This document shows, piece after piece, positions 8,546 to 16,874 of a stretch of DNA of 64,000 nucleotides. Source of the DNA: Roseomonas nitratireducens (lineage in GTDB: Bacteria > Pseudomonadota > Alphaproteobacteria > Acetobacterales > Acetobacteraceae); contig NZ_JAGIYZ010000002.1 in assembly GCF_017813355.1 (NCBI RefSeq), positions 349,155 through 413,154 on the forward strand, in the 5' to 3' direction. Under the pieces are notes generated by a model that did no database searches, was not told the origin of the DNA, and was given only the letters and a program-made list of their open reading frames with translations. The translations under genes and the position numbers were made by a program. Position 1 is the first letter of the stretch; every line of letters begins with the position of its first letter.

Positions 8546-9286
8546 TTGGCTTTCCTGTCCATCCAGGGATTGACGGTTTCCTACGGCGGCAAGGCCGACG
8601 TGCTGCGCGACGTATCCCTGGACGTGGAACGCGGCGAGGTGATCGGCCTGATCGGCCCCTCGGGATCGGGCAAGTCCACCATCCTGCGCACGCTGGTCGG
8701 CCTGCTGAAGCCGCGCGCGGGGACCGTCACGGTCGATGGCGCCAAGGTGGACTACGGCAGCCGCGGCAGCCTGCGCGCCGCGCGCGACCGCTTCGCCATC
8801 GTCTTCCAGCAATACAACCTGTTCCAGAACATGACGGCGCTGCGCAACGTCGCCATCGCGCCGACGCTGGTGAAGAAGCGGAACCGGGCGGAGGTGGAGC
8901 GCGAAGCCCGCGACCTGCTCGCCCGCGTCGGGCTTGCCGAAAAGGTCGACGCCTATCCGGACGAACTTTCCGGCGGGCAGCAGCAGCGCGTGGCCATCGC
9001 GCGCGCGCTCGCGCTCAAGCCCGACATCCTGTTGCTGGACGAGGTGACCGCCGCACTCGACCCGGAACTGGTCGGCGAGGTGCTGGACACCATCCGCGCG
9101 CTGCAGCGGGACGGAATGACGATGCTCATCGTCAGCCACGAGATGGCCTTCATCCGGGAAGTCGCGAGCCGCGTCGCCTTCCTCGACCAGGGATCGGTCG
9201 TCGAGACGGGGCCGCCGGCGGAGATGTTCGACCGCCCGCAGAGCCCGCGCCTGAAGGAGTTCACGTCGAGGATCCTGCGCCACTGA
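8546..9286 (+). CDS. amino acid ABC transporter ATP-binding protein (set B)
   Basis: 246-residue ATPase of the GlnQ/HisP type. Walker A is GPSGSGKST, the signature is LSGGQQQRVAIARA, Walker B is ILLLDEV, and the switch histidine is in IVSHEM. The start is a TTG at 8546; no in-frame ATG or GTG fits the conserved N-terminus better. It leads the set B transporter operon and is the only ATPase for both amino acid transporter sets in the window, so it may energise both. Confidence 0.9.
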   Translation: MAFLSIQGLTVSYGGKADVLRDVSLDVERGEVIGLIGPSGSGKSTILRTLVGLLKPRAGTVTVDGAKVDYGSRGSLRAARDRFAIVFQQYNLFQNMTALRNVAIAPTLVKKRNRAEVEREARDLLARVGLAEKVDAYPDELSGGQQQRVAIARALALKPDILLLDEVTAALDPELVGEVLDTIRALQRDGMTMLIVSHEMAFIREVASRVAFLDQGSVVETGPPAEMFDRPQSPRLKEFTSRILRH

Positions 9287-9316
9287 CGGCGCGGGAGGCT
9301 GGGAAGGAGAAGCGAC

Positions 9317-10141
9317 ATGACCGACCGCCGGGCCCTGTTTGCGGGAGGCGCCGCCGCAGCGGCCGCCGCCGCCACCCTCCTCACGCCGAAGGAGGCCTCG
9401 GCACGGCCGCTCGAGGACGTGCTCCGCGCCGGGGAGCTCCGTGTCGGCGTCAATCCCACCCTGCCGCCGCGCGCGCTGTTCAACGAGCGCAACCAGATCG
9501 ACGGCTTCGAGCCGGAGGTCGCGGCGGCCATCGCGCAGAAGCTCGGCGTGCGGCTCGTGCTCCAGGCGGTGGGCTCGCCGGAGCGCATCCCCATGGTCGC
9601 CGCCGGCCGGATCGACTTCGTCATGGGCGCGATGTCGCGCACCAGCGAACGCGCCAAGGTCATCGACTATACGGTGCCGGTGCATTCCGAGAACTACGGC
9701 ATCGTCGCCATCGAGGGCCGCGGGCACACCTCGATCGAGGCGCTGAACAAGCCGGAGGTCACGCTGGCCCAGGTGCGCGGCACGACCGCCATCCCCTACA
9801 TCCAGCGCGCGATCCCGAATGCACAGGTCCTGCTGCTCGACAACTATCCCGACCGCAACCGCGCCATCGCGCAGGGGCGCGCGCAGGCGTCCTTCGACGG
9901 GATCGACTCCGTGCGCTTCGCGCTCCGTCCCTTCCGCCAGGTGCAGTGGGAGGTGACGGCGGTGCCGGCCTTCGGCGTGACCTATTCCGGCCTCGGCGTC
10001 GCGAAGAACAATCACTCCCTGCGCAACTGGCTCAACGTCGCGCTGTACGAGCTGCACACCGACGGCACCATCGAGCGCGCCTGGGAGAAGTGGTTCGACG
10101 GGCCAATGTTCACCAAGGTGCCCGTGAGCCCCTTCTTCTGA
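9317..10141 (+). CDS. amino acid ABC transporter, substrate-binding protein (set B)
   Basis: 274-residue exported family 3 solute-binding protein. It has an N-terminal DRR followed by a long Ala/Gly hydrophobic stretch and a SARP cleavage-like region. The start ATG 9317 is preceded by GGGAAGGAGAAGCGAC, a strong ribosome site. It shares several blocks with the set A protein (VNPTLPP, FNERNQIDGF, LLDNYPD), so the two are paralogs. The C-terminus ends WEKWFDGPMF, as in set A. It probably binds a related amino acid-like ligand. Confidence 0.88.
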   Translation: MTDRRALFAGGAAAAAAAATLLTPKEASARPLEDVLRAGELRVGVNPTLPPRALFNERNQIDGFEPEVAAAIAQKLGVRLVLQAVGSPERIPMVAAGRIDFVMGAMSRTSERAKVIDYTVPVHSENYGIVAIEGRGHTSIEALNKPEVTLAQVRGTTAIPYIQRAIPNAQVLLLDNYPDRNRAIAQGRAQASFDGIDSVRFALRPFRQVQWEVTAVPAFGVTYSGLGVAKNNHSLRNWLNVALYELHTDGTIERAWEKWFDGPMFTKVPVSPFF

Positions 10142-10148
10142 AGGGCGC

Positions 10149-10823
10149 GTGAACTACAGCCTCATCTACTCGCAGGTCACGGGGCACATACCCTACCTGC
10201 TGGGTGGCGCGGTCCTGACGCTGCAGCTCGCGGTGATCTCCTTCCTCGCGGGCTGGGCAATCGGGTTGCTGAACGCCTCCATCCTGCATTTCGGGCCGCG
10301 GGCGGCGCGGCTCGCCGTCCAGGGCTACGTCACCTTCTTCATCAACACGCCGCTGCTGGTGCAGATCTTCTTCATCTTCTTCGTGCTTCCGGATGCGGGG
10401 ATCCTGCTTTCCCCCTATGCCGCGGTCGCGATCGGCATGTCGCTGAACGCCGGCGCCTACCTGACGGAGATCCAGCGCGCCGGCTTCCAGTCGCTGCGGC
10501 GGGAGGAGCTGGACGCGGCCAGCGCCATGGGCTTCAGCGTGCCGCAGATGGTCTTGTACGTGATCGTCCCGCACATCGCCAAGGCGCTGTACCCGCCGCT
10601 GTCGAACCAGTTCATCATCCAGGTCATGACGACCTCGATCGCCGCGATCTTCGCGGTCGAGGAACTGACCGGCCGCGCCTACAACGTCAATTCGCTGACC
10701 TTCCGATCGCTCGAGGTCTTCTCCATCGTCGCGGTGATCTATGTGGCACTGACGCTGGTGTGCTCCGTCGCGCTTGCCCTGATCGGGCGCTGGCTGTTCC
10801 GCGTGCGGGCGAGGATCCTCTGA
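10149..10823 (+). CDS. amino acid ABC transporter permease (set B, first)
   Basis: 224-residue HisM/GlnP-type inner-membrane permease starting at a GTG (10149), 7 bp after the binding-protein stop. The EAA loop ELDAASAMGFSVPQMVLYVI and the conserved NAGAYLTEI are visible. It is paralogous to the permease at 3351-4019. It should pair with the next permease to form the channel driven by the ATPase at 8546. Confidence 0.87.
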   Translation: MNYSLIYSQVTGHIPYLLGGAVLTLQLAVISFLAGWAIGLLNASILHFGPRAARLAVQGYVTFFINTPLLVQIFFIFFVLPDAGILLSPYAAVAIGMSLNAGAYLTEIQRAGFQSLRREELDAASAMGFSVPQMVLYVIVPHIAKALYPPLSNQFIIQVMTTSIAAIFAVEELTGRAYNVNSLTFRSLEVFSIVAVIYVALTLVCSVALALIGRWLFRVRARIL

Positions 10824-10826
10824 CCG

Positions 10827-11516
10827 ATGTGGGAACAGCTCATCGAGGACGCACCGCGCTTCTTCTCCTCCTGGAACCTGCTCTTCCTGGGGGAGGCGCT
10901 GCTCAACACGCTGCTGCTGTCCTATGTCGGCGCGGCGCTGGGCTTCGCGATCGGCTTCTGCCTGGCCATCGGGCGGCACCCGCGCCTGTATGGCTTCGGG
11001 CCGGTGCGCGTGGCCGCCACCGGCTATGTCGAGACCTTCCGCCGCATCCCCTTCCTCGTGAAGCTGATGTGCGTCTTCTTCGCCTTCCAGCTGTCGGGCG
11101 CGCAGGCGTCGCTCTTCACCATCGCGCTGGTGACGGTGGTGCTCTCCGCCGCCGCCTTCGCGGCGGAGATCGCGCGCGCCGGAATCGAATCTGTCCCCGC
11201 GCCGCAATGGGACGCGGCGGAGGCGATGAACTTCTCCCGCTGGCGCGTGCTGACGCGCGTCGTCGCGCCGCAATCCTGGCGCGTCGTGCTGCCGCCGCTG
11301 TTCGGCTACGCGGTCGGATTCATCAAGTCGACCTCCATCGCCAGCCAGATCGGCGTGATGGAGATGACCTATGCGGCCAAGATCCTGAACACGCGCGGCT
11401 TTTCCGCGCTGCTCTGCTTCGGCACCATCCTGATCGTCTACTTCCTGATCTGCTGGCCCACGAAGCGCTTCGGCGAAAGGCTCGAAGCGCGGCTGGGGCG
11501 GCGCGCCAAGGCCTGA
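10827..11516 (+). CDS. amino acid ABC transporter permease (set B, second)
   Basis: 229-residue inner-membrane permease, partner of the preceding gene, with the EAA loop QWDAAEAMNFSRWRVLTRVV. The start is ATG 10827, 3 bp after the preceding stop. It is paralogous to the permease at 4023-4733. It is followed after 11 bp by the DUF6282 hydrolase, so that gene is probably in the same operon. Confidence 0.87.
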   Translation: MWEQLIEDAPRFFSSWNLLFLGEALLNTLLLSYVGAALGFAIGFCLAIGRHPRLYGFGPVRVAATGYVETFRRIPFLVKLMCVFFAFQLSGAQASLFTIALVTVVLSAAAFAAEIARAGIESVPAPQWDAAEAMNFSRWRVLTRVVAPQSWRVVLPPLFGYAVGFIKSTSIASQIGVMEMTYAAKILNTRGFSALLCFGTILIVYFLICWPTKRFGERLEARLGRRAKA

Positions 11517-11527
11517 GGAACATCGCC

Positions 11528-12451
11528 ATGCCCTTCGTCCCGCCCGGCATGCACCTGCTCAAGGGTGCGATCGACTGCCACGTGCATTGCGCACCCCATC
11601 TGTCGGGCCGATCCGTCAATGCCTTCGACGCGGTGCGCCAGGCCGCGGCCGCGGGCATGCGCGCGATCGGCATCATGTGCAACTTCCAGAACAGCTCGGG
11701 GCTCGCCGCGCTGGCGAACGACGAACTCGGCCATCTCGGCGTCGAGGCCTTCGGCGGCCTCATCATGCAACCGACCGCCGGGGGCGTCACGCTGGAAGCC
11801 GCGCGCACCGCGATCGGCTACGGCTACGGCCCGGGGACCGGCGCGCGCTTCGTCAGCCTGCCCACGCATCACACCTACCACGTGGCGAAGCGGGAGGGAC
11901 GCGGGCCAGCCTTCCTCGAGACCACCTTCCGCGTGCCGGAGAACGGCGTGGTGCCGGACCCGGTGCCGGCCATCATGGATCTCTGCGCGGCGAAGGATGT
12001 CGTCTTCGACTGCGGCCACGTCTCCGGGCGCGAAGCCGTGGCGCTGGCCGAGGAAGCGAAGCGCCGCGGCGTCACCCGCGTGCGCACCCATTGCACGCGC
12101 TACGCGGAGGACGAGATCCGCGTCATCGTCGGAACCGGCGCCTATGCCGAGTTCTCCTTCTTCGTGCTGACGCACGCGACGCAGGTGGGCCTGACCCATG
12201 TCGACGAGGAGAAGCACAAGATCGCCGCCAACAGCGTCATCCAGGATTTCTCGCCGCGCATCCGCGCGGCGGGGGACCGCGCGATCCTCTCGACCGACGC
12301 AGGCGTGTACCTGCTGCCCCCGCCGGTCGAGGCGTTCCGCGAATACCTGATGCTGGTCGAGAGCGAAGGCTTCAGCGAGGCGGAGATCCGCCGCATGATC
12401 CGCGACAATCCGGCAGCGCTGTTCCGGATCGGCCCGGCGCCGGAAGGCTGA
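11528..12451 (+). CDS. DUF6282 family metal-dependent hydrolase (amidohydrolase-like)
   Basis: 307-residue protein of the amidohydrolase-like DUF6282 family. Metal-binding features are the N-terminal DCHVHCAP (Asp-x-His-x-His type), DCGHVSG in the middle and the C-terminal STDAG. The ATG at 11528 lies 11 bp after the permease stop, placing it last in the set B transporter operon. The family is poorly characterised; a lactam, amide or lactone hydrolase acting on the imported compound or its product is a reasonable guess. Its stop lies only 8 bp before the left end of the integrated element. Confidence 0.78.
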   Translation: MPFVPPGMHLLKGAIDCHVHCAPHLSGRSVNAFDAVRQAAAAGMRAIGIMCNFQNSSGLAALANDELGHLGVEAFGGLIMQPTAGGVTLEAARTAIGYGYGPGTGARFVSLPTHHTYHVAKREGRGPAFLETTFRVPENGVVPDPVPAIMDLCAAKDVVFDCGHVSGREAVALAEEAKRRGVTRVRTHCTRYAEDEIRVIVGTGAYAEFSFFVLTHATQVGLTHVDEEKHKIAANSVIQDFSPRIRAAGDRAILSTDAGVYLLPPPVEAFREYLMLVESEGFSEAEIRRMIRDNPAALFRIGPAPEG

Positions 12452-12459
12452 GGCGAAAC

Positions 12460-12506
12460 TGGTGTGCCCGCGGGGATTCGAACCCCGGACCCCATGATTA
12501 AAAGTC
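12460..12506 (-). repeat. attL: 47-bp tRNA-Lys 3' fragment
   Basis: This stretch is identical to 25406-25452. On the minus strand it carries the anticodon loop through the T arm, acceptor 3' strand and CCA of tRNA-Lys(TTT), but the 5' half of the tRNA is absent; beyond 12506 the sequence diverges. It is therefore a duplicated attachment core, not a working tRNA. Confidence 0.93.
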
Positions 12507-12638
12507 CTGGGATGCCGCTTTCCGCGAACCCTGAGCCGAGCAGCCTTTCCATCCTCTAACCTCCGGAATGCCAGGTATTCTGGCGCTCCGCGCGATATCG
12601 CTCCGCTACGCGACTTTCCGCTTGCTTCCGCGCCGCGC

Positions 12639-12684
12639 GTCCGGTCAATGTCCGGTCAGACGACCCGCGTGACTTCTGTCCGGT
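12639..12684. promoter_or_regulatory. probable left arm-type integrase sites
   Basis: The 18-bp block GTCCGGTCAATGTCCGGT (12639-12656) contains two GTCCGGT units spaced 11 bp apart, and a third TGTCCGGT is at 12677-12684. The same 18 bp recur in the same orientation at 25338-25355 by the right end. Placement inside both att cores and upstream of the integrase fits arm-type binding sites. Binding itself is inferred. The rest of 12507-12720 holds no gene that I can see. Confidence 0.6.
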
Positions 12685-12720
12685 TACCCCATGACTGGCG
12701 CGCGGTCGAAGGAGCGGCGG

Positions 12721-14043
12721 ATGAAGGTGACGCGCGAAGGGCCGGTGCGGATCACGCGGACGACGATCGAGGCCGCATGGGCGCGCCGCGCGAAGGATCA
12801 GCGGCTCGTGATCGGCGATGCGGAATGCCGCGGCCTGGCGCTGGTGGTGAACCCATCGACCATGGCCTGGGTCTATTCCTACAAGCCGCGCGGCACCGAC
12901 CCGGCCACGGGCAAGCGCTTCGCCTCGAAGTCGGTCACGATCGGGAACCCTGAGACGCACTCCCCGCCCGACGCGCGGACCCAGGCCGAGGCGCTGAAGG
13001 GCGCAACGAAGGCCGGCCGCGACCCCGCGGCGGAGAAGCGGGCGAAGATCGCCGAGGACGCGGTGAAGCGAGCCGGGACGCTGGAGCGTCTCCTCGAGGA
13101 ATACGGGGAAGACCTGCCGTCGCGGCCAAAGATGCGCGGCACGGGCTTGATCACGGCGGCCCATGCGGCGGCGGAGCTCACGCACGCGAAGGCGGCCGTG
13201 GCTGCGATGCGGGCGGAGAAGAAGCCGGCGCGGGACATGGCGCCGGAAGACCTTCGGACGTTCCTCCGCGCTGCTGCGAAGTCGCCCGGCGTGGCGCGCG
13301 CGCGGTTCGGGGCGCTGAGCAGGTTCTTCGACTGGCTGCTGGAGGAAGGGCACATCGCGGTGAACCCGTGCGACGCCATCCCGAAGAGCAGGCGACCCCG
13401 CCCCCCTGCCCCGCGCAAGGGTCTGCTGCGGCCGGATCAACTCGCAGTCCTTTGGCACGCCGCGGGCCGGGCCGAGGAATTGCAGACGGTCCACCGCGAC
13501 CTGTTCCGGTTCCTGATTGCCATTCCGGCGCGGCGGAACGAGGCGGCCGGCATGGACTGGAAGCATGTGGATCTGACGCAGGGCGTATGGACGCAGCCCG
13601 GGCGCCTGACGAAGAACGGCGACCCGCACCGGCTAAGCCTGCATCCGCTCGCGATGGACATCCTCCGGCAGCGCTTCGAGGCGGCGAAGAAGCCAAAGAC
13701 CGGGCTCGTCTTCCCTGCCCCCCGCAGCGGGAAGCCGATCACGACATGGCGCGACATGAAGGCCGAGATCGTGAAGGCCGCTGAACTCGACGGCTGGACG
13801 ATCCACGACTTCCGCCGCTCGTTCGCGACCTTCCTCGGCGAGATTGGCAAGTCGGAGGCCGTGGTGGACGCGATCCTGAACCATCGGCAGGCGGCGACCC
13901 GTGGCGGCGTCCTGGGCGTCTATCAGTGGTCGAAGCGCTGGCCGGAGCAGGCGGCCGCCATGGAGGCGTGGGGCGCCGCCCTACAGGCCGCGGTGAAGGG
14001 CGAGCAGCCCGGCGGCGATGTGGTCCCGCTCCGGCGGGCCTGA
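12721..14043 (+). CDS. site-specific tyrosine recombinase (integrase)
   Basis: 440-residue integrase. The N-terminal third resembles an arm-binding domain of P4-type integrases, followed by a core-binding region and the catalytic domain. Catalytic residues visible are Arg271 (ARRNE), His362 and Arg365 (HDFRR), His388 (LNHR) and Tyr401 (GVYQ). The ATG at 12721 is preceded by AAGGAGCGGCGG; an in-frame ATG at 12691 lacks such a site. It is the outermost gene at the left end and should catalyse integration into tRNA-Lys and excision. Confidence 0.92.
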   Translation: MKVTREGPVRITRTTIEAAWARRAKDQRLVIGDAECRGLALVVNPSTMAWVYSYKPRGTDPATGKRFASKSVTIGNPETHSPPDARTQAEALKGATKAGRDPAAEKRAKIAEDAVKRAGTLERLLEEYGEDLPSRPKMRGTGLITAAHAAAELTHAKAAVAAMRAEKKPARDMAPEDLRTFLRAAAKSPGVARARFGALSRFFDWLLEEGHIAVNPCDAIPKSRRPRPPAPRKGLLRPDQLAVLWHAAGRAEELQTVHRDLFRFLIAIPARRNEAAGMDWKHVDLTQGVWTQPGRLTKNGDPHRLSLHPLAMDILRQRFEAAKKPKTGLVFPAPRSGKPITTWRDMKAEIVKAAELDGWTIHDFRRSFATFLGEIGKSEAVVDAILNHRQAATRGGVLGVYQWSKRWPEQAAAMEAWGAALQAAVKGEQPGGDVVPLRRA

Positions 14044-14136
14044 GTGATCCGCGCCCGGCGGTTCCGGGCATCCAGGGCGCCCCGGCGGGTGGTGCAACAC
14101 CGCGCCGAGGCTGACCCCGACCATGGAGAGCATTCC

Positions 14137-14388
14137 ATGTCCGAGGCTATCTTCCAGACTATCCCGGCCGTCAGCGCCGCTGCCAAGCCGACGCTGGCGA
14201 AGGCGCAGGACGCGCTTGCGGAGGCGCGGCGCGGTGCCGGGCTCATGCTGTCTGCCGCGGCGCAGGCGGGGCAACTGGAGCCGGATCAGGTTCACTGGGC
14301 GATGGAGAAGATCGACGCGGACCTGGTGCGCGCTGAGGCGATCCTCGCCGCGCTGCATGCCCGCGAGCAGGCCGCAAAGGTCGCCTGA
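14137..14388 (+). CDS. hypothetical small helical protein
   Basis: 83-residue Ala-rich protein, probably all alpha-helical, with no recognised family. The ATG at 14137 sits 11 bp after a GGAGA-type ribosome site. It lies between the integrase and the next unknown gene and is in the same direction. It has no signal peptide or membrane segment. The name of the function is unknown. Confidence 0.6.
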   Translation: MSEAIFQTIPAVSAAAKPTLAKAQDALAEARRGAGLMLSAAAQAGQLEPDQVHWAMEKIDADLVRAEAILAALHAREQAAKVA

Positions 14389-14389
14389 C

Positions 14390-15070
14390 GTGCCGACCCG
14401 GCGGACGAAGACGGAGGAGGCGCCGGTGGCGCCTCCTCTCGGCGCTGACGATGATGACGACTGCGCGCCCGTGGGTGATCGGCCGTCCATCGCTGGTCCG
14501 GAAGTCCACCTCCGCCGGGCACCCTCCCCCAAGGCGAAGCGCGCCGCGGAGCTCGCGACGCTGCGCCGTCTTGCCGAGACGGATCGGAACTGGCTCGGCG
14601 CATGGGCAACGCTCGCGGCGGTGCTGCCTGCGCCGGGTGAACGTCCGGACGATGCTGACGTGCGCATCCCGCGATGGGTCGCCGACTATCTGCGCGCGAG
14701 CGCGCTTCGCCTGCTCGGGCTTGCCGAGGGCCGTGACTGGCGCGAGTTGCCGAAGCCGGGAGACGCCCCGGAAAAGCAGCGCCGGGCGCTGGCGCGCTTT
14801 CAGGAACGGAACGTGCCAGCGCGCGAGGCGCGGACATTGGTCGCTGCCGCGCTGCGGCTGGGCGATGAAGGACCGCCCCGCGGCGCCTTCGATCATCTCC
14901 GCCGGTTGCTGACTGACGAGAAGACTGCCGCGCTACTCGCCATCGGTTCCGCCATGGACGGGAAGCAGGCCGGCGCGATCGCGGGCATGACGAAGCGCGA
15001 AGGCGTCGGCGAAGGCGCAATCCGCGCCCGCGTTCGGCGTAGCCGCGCGCGCGTCAACGACCTCGCATGA
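14390..15070 (+). CDS. hypothetical protein with C-terminal helix-rich basic region
   Basis: 226-residue protein starting at GTG 14390, 1 bp after the preceding stop; the frame runs further upstream but that part overlaps the 83-residue gene. The N-terminus is acidic (a run of five Asp near residue 30). The C-terminus (GAIRARVRRSRARV) is strongly basic and could contact nucleic acid. No family is recognised. Its stop codon overlaps a perfect 16-bp palindrome. Confidence 0.6.
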   Translation: MPTRRTKTEEAPVAPPLGADDDDDCAPVGDRPSIAGPEVHLRRAPSPKAKRAAELATLRRLAETDRNWLGAWATLAAVLPAPGERPDDADVRIPRWVADYLRASALRLLGLAEGRDWRELPKPGDAPEKQRRALARFQERNVPAREARTLVAAALRLGDEGPPRGAFDHLRRLLTDEKTAALLAIGSAMDGKQAGAIAGMTKREGVGEGAIRARVRRSRARVNDLA

Positions 15071-15114
15071 GGTTTCGAAACCTCTGAACACTACGTGGCG
15101 GCGCGAAGCGCGCC
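15069..15114. promoter_or_regulatory. perfect palindrome plus hairpin upstream of HTH gene
   Basis: GAGGTTTCGAAACCTC (15069-15084) is a perfect 16-bp palindrome overlapping a stop codon. A GC hairpin GGCGCG-AAG-CGCGCC follows at 15100-15114. Both precede the HTH gene at 15166. The palindrome looks like a dimeric repressor operator and the hairpin like a terminator or attenuator; both roles are inferred. Confidence 0.5.
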
Positions 15115-15165
15115 GTATGCCTCCGCTTATCCCTGCGGCTCTCGCAGTGATTTGCAGAGGACATC

Positions 15166-15441
15166 ATGCGCAAGCGACTGCTGGAGACCAGCGCCCCCAT
15201 CTCTGCCAGCCCGCCGAAACTGGTGGATCGGAAGCGCGCTGCCGCGCTCGTCAATGAGCGCTATTTCCCCATCTCGCCCCGCACGCTCGAAGCGTGGCCG
15301 CTGACGCTCCGGCGCGTCAACGGGAAGGCGCTGATCGACACGGCGGAGCTGTTCAAGCTCGCCGAGGAACGCATTGCGGCCGCGCCTGTGACGCGGGGCG
15401 GCCGGCGCTTCCGTCAGCACGAGGAGGCGCGCGCGGCATGA
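15166..15441 (+). CDS. helix-turn-helix protein, excisionase/AlpA-like
   Basis: 91-residue basic protein with the pattern of a small winged HTH: LVDRKRAAALVNERY, then SPRTLEAWPL, then KALIDTAELFKL. This is how excisionase/AlpA-type DNA-binding proteins read. It starts at ATG 15166 after GCAGAGGACATC. In satellites and integrative elements such proteins direct excision or activate element genes. The palindrome at 15069 could be its operator. It overlaps the next gene by 4 bp (ATGA). Confidence 0.65.
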   Translation: MRKRLLETSAPISASPPKLVDRKRAAALVNERYFPISPRTLEAWPLTLRRVNGKALIDTAELFKLAEERIAAAPVTRGGRRFRQHEEARAA

Positions 15442-15737
15442 CCGACACGCCCAACCTCGACTTTCTGACGCCGGCGGTGCGCGAGCAGAATCGCGGCGCC
15501 CTGACGGACGTTCTGCGCATAATCGAGCCGCCGTTGAAGGCTTTCGAGGCGCGCGACGCCGCGCAGCGGCGGGTGGCCGTGGCCTCCTCCCGCGTGACCG
15601 ATGCCGAGCAGGTCGCGGCGCCGATCCGGGCCGAATACGAGGTCTGGCGCGCGCGGCTGGCCGACGCCGAGGCGAAGGTCGCTGCGGCCCGTGCGGAGCT
15701 CGCCGAGGCCGATGCCGCGCTGAAGGCGGTGCGGTGA
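15438..15737 (+). CDS. hypothetical coiled-coil protein
   Basis: 99-residue protein, highly charged and Ala-rich, whose C-terminal two-thirds read as a continuous coiled coil (VWRARLADAEAKVAAARAEL). It is coupled to the HTH gene by an ATGA overlap and to the next gene by a TGATG overlap, so it is part of a tight operon. No family recognised. Confidence 0.6.
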   Translation: MTDTPNLDFLTPAVREQNRGALTDVLRIIEPPLKAFEARDAAQRRVAVASSRVTDAEQVAAPIRAEYEVWRARLADAEAKVAAARAELAEADAALKAVR

Positions 15738-16270
15738 TGTCGGAGACGACCCCGACCCCCGAGGCGCGGTCTCCGGAGGCGCTGGAAGGCGAGCTCATCG
15801 AGACCACGCGGCAATTGCAGCAGATGCGCTGGAGCGATCCGGCGCGACCGGCATTGCTCGCCAAGCGCGATCTTCTCTCGGCAGAGCAGGTTGCCGCGAA
15901 GGAGGCGGAAGCCCAACCGGCCGAGCCTGACTTCTCCCGGACGCTGGTCGCAGCGGCGCGCCTGGGCCTGCCCAAGGCCGAGATCGAGGAGGGCTCCGGG
16001 CACCTGGCGCGCTACCTCGGCGACGACGCGCACGGTCGCGCCATCGCGAGCGATATCGAATACCTCCGGCACCGGGGCGACGCGCAGGCCGACCGGAACA
16101 TGAAGGCGCTACGCGCGCTGTGGGGCCGCGACTACGACGCGAACCTCTCCGCGGTGCGGGCCGAGGTCGCGCGGCACCCGGGCTTTGCCGACTGGCTCGA
16201 CCGGACCGGCGCCGCCAACTCGCCGACCCTCGCCAATCAGATCCTTCTGTCCATCCGGAGGGCGAAGTGA
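15737..16270 (+). CDS. hypothetical protein
   Basis: 177-residue soluble protein starting at the ATG 15737 that overlaps the previous stop. The N-terminal part is acidic and helical; the C-terminal part (ADRNMKALRALWGRDYDANL, then GFADWLDRTGAANSP) is more globular. The latter resembles small phage-encoded proteins seen next to internal virion genes, but I cannot assign a family. It overlaps the next gene by 4 bp. Confidence 0.6.
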   Translation: MSETTPTPEARSPEALEGELIETTRQLQQMRWSDPARPALLAKRDLLSAEQVAAKEAEAQPAEPDFSRTLVAAARLGLPKAEIEEGSGHLARYLGDDAHGRAIASDIEYLRHRGDAQADRNMKALRALWGRDYDANLSAVRAEVARHPGFADWLDRTGAANSPTLANQILLSIRRAK

Positions 16271-16863
16271 AGCACGATCCCGCACGCAACGTGGGCACGC
16301 TCTACGATCAGAAGGCCGCTCTGATGTTCGCGATCAGCGAGCAGGAAGCGGCGCTCGGCGAGGCTGAGGCGGACGGCAACGCCGCCGCGGTGAAGTCTGC
16401 CAGCGCCGAGCTTCGGCGCCTCCGGGAACGCCTCCAGGCAGTCGAGGCCGGGCTCGCAGCGCAGAAGCGCCGCGACGAGGCGCGCGCCGCGAATGCCAAG
16501 GAGGCACACCGGCAGGAGCGCATGCGCGCCGCCATGGTGAAGAAGGACGCGCTGCATGCTCGCCGCGTGAAGGCCGGCCGGCTGCTCGCGCAGACGATGG
16601 CGGAGTTCGCCGGGCTGATGGCGGACGTGAAGACGCTGGCGCAGGAAGTGCCTGAAAGCCGCATCGGCGCTCTCCGCGCGCGCCTGCCGGACGAGCTCGG
16701 CGCGCTGGTCGCGACCGCTGCGCATGAGGCCGGCCTGATCCTGCCGTCCAGTCCTCCGACCTACCCCGACACCGACGAGCACCGCCTCGGCCGCGACTTG
16801 GCCGCGGAGATCGAGCGCGCCCTTGGGCGCGTGGATGAAACGCCGCCGCTGGCGGCTGAGTAG
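16267..16863 (+). CDS. hypothetical coiled-coil protein
   Basis: 198-residue protein starting at GTG 16267 inside the previous stop. Residues of about 15-120 form a long Ala/Glu/Arg coiled coil; the C-terminal part is mixed with a Pro-rich turn (LPSSPPTYPDTDEH). The length and composition fit a scaffold-like or internal structural protein, but there is no recognised family. It lies 11 bp before the repeat-containing 124-residue gene. Confidence 0.6.
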   Translation: MKHDPARNVGTLYDQKAALMFAISEQEAALGEAEADGNAAAVKSASAELRRLRERLQAVEAGLAAQKRRDEARAANAKEAHRQERMRAAMVKKDALHARRVKAGRLLAQTMAEFAGLMADVKTLAQEVPESRIGALRARLPDELGALVATAAHEAGLILPSSPPTYPDTDEHRLGRDLAAEIERALGRVDETPPLAAE

Positions 16864-16874
16864 GAGACCCACAC

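Noticed and set aside
6743..10057. Very long open frame (about 1100 codons) on the minus strand
   Set aside because: Only the part from 8167 leftward has protein family content; the rest is the reverse frame of the ABC ATPase and binding-protein genes, an effect of high GC.
12460..12506. A second tRNA-Lys gene
   Set aside because: The 5' half (acceptor 5' strand and D arm) is missing, so it is only the duplicated attachment core.
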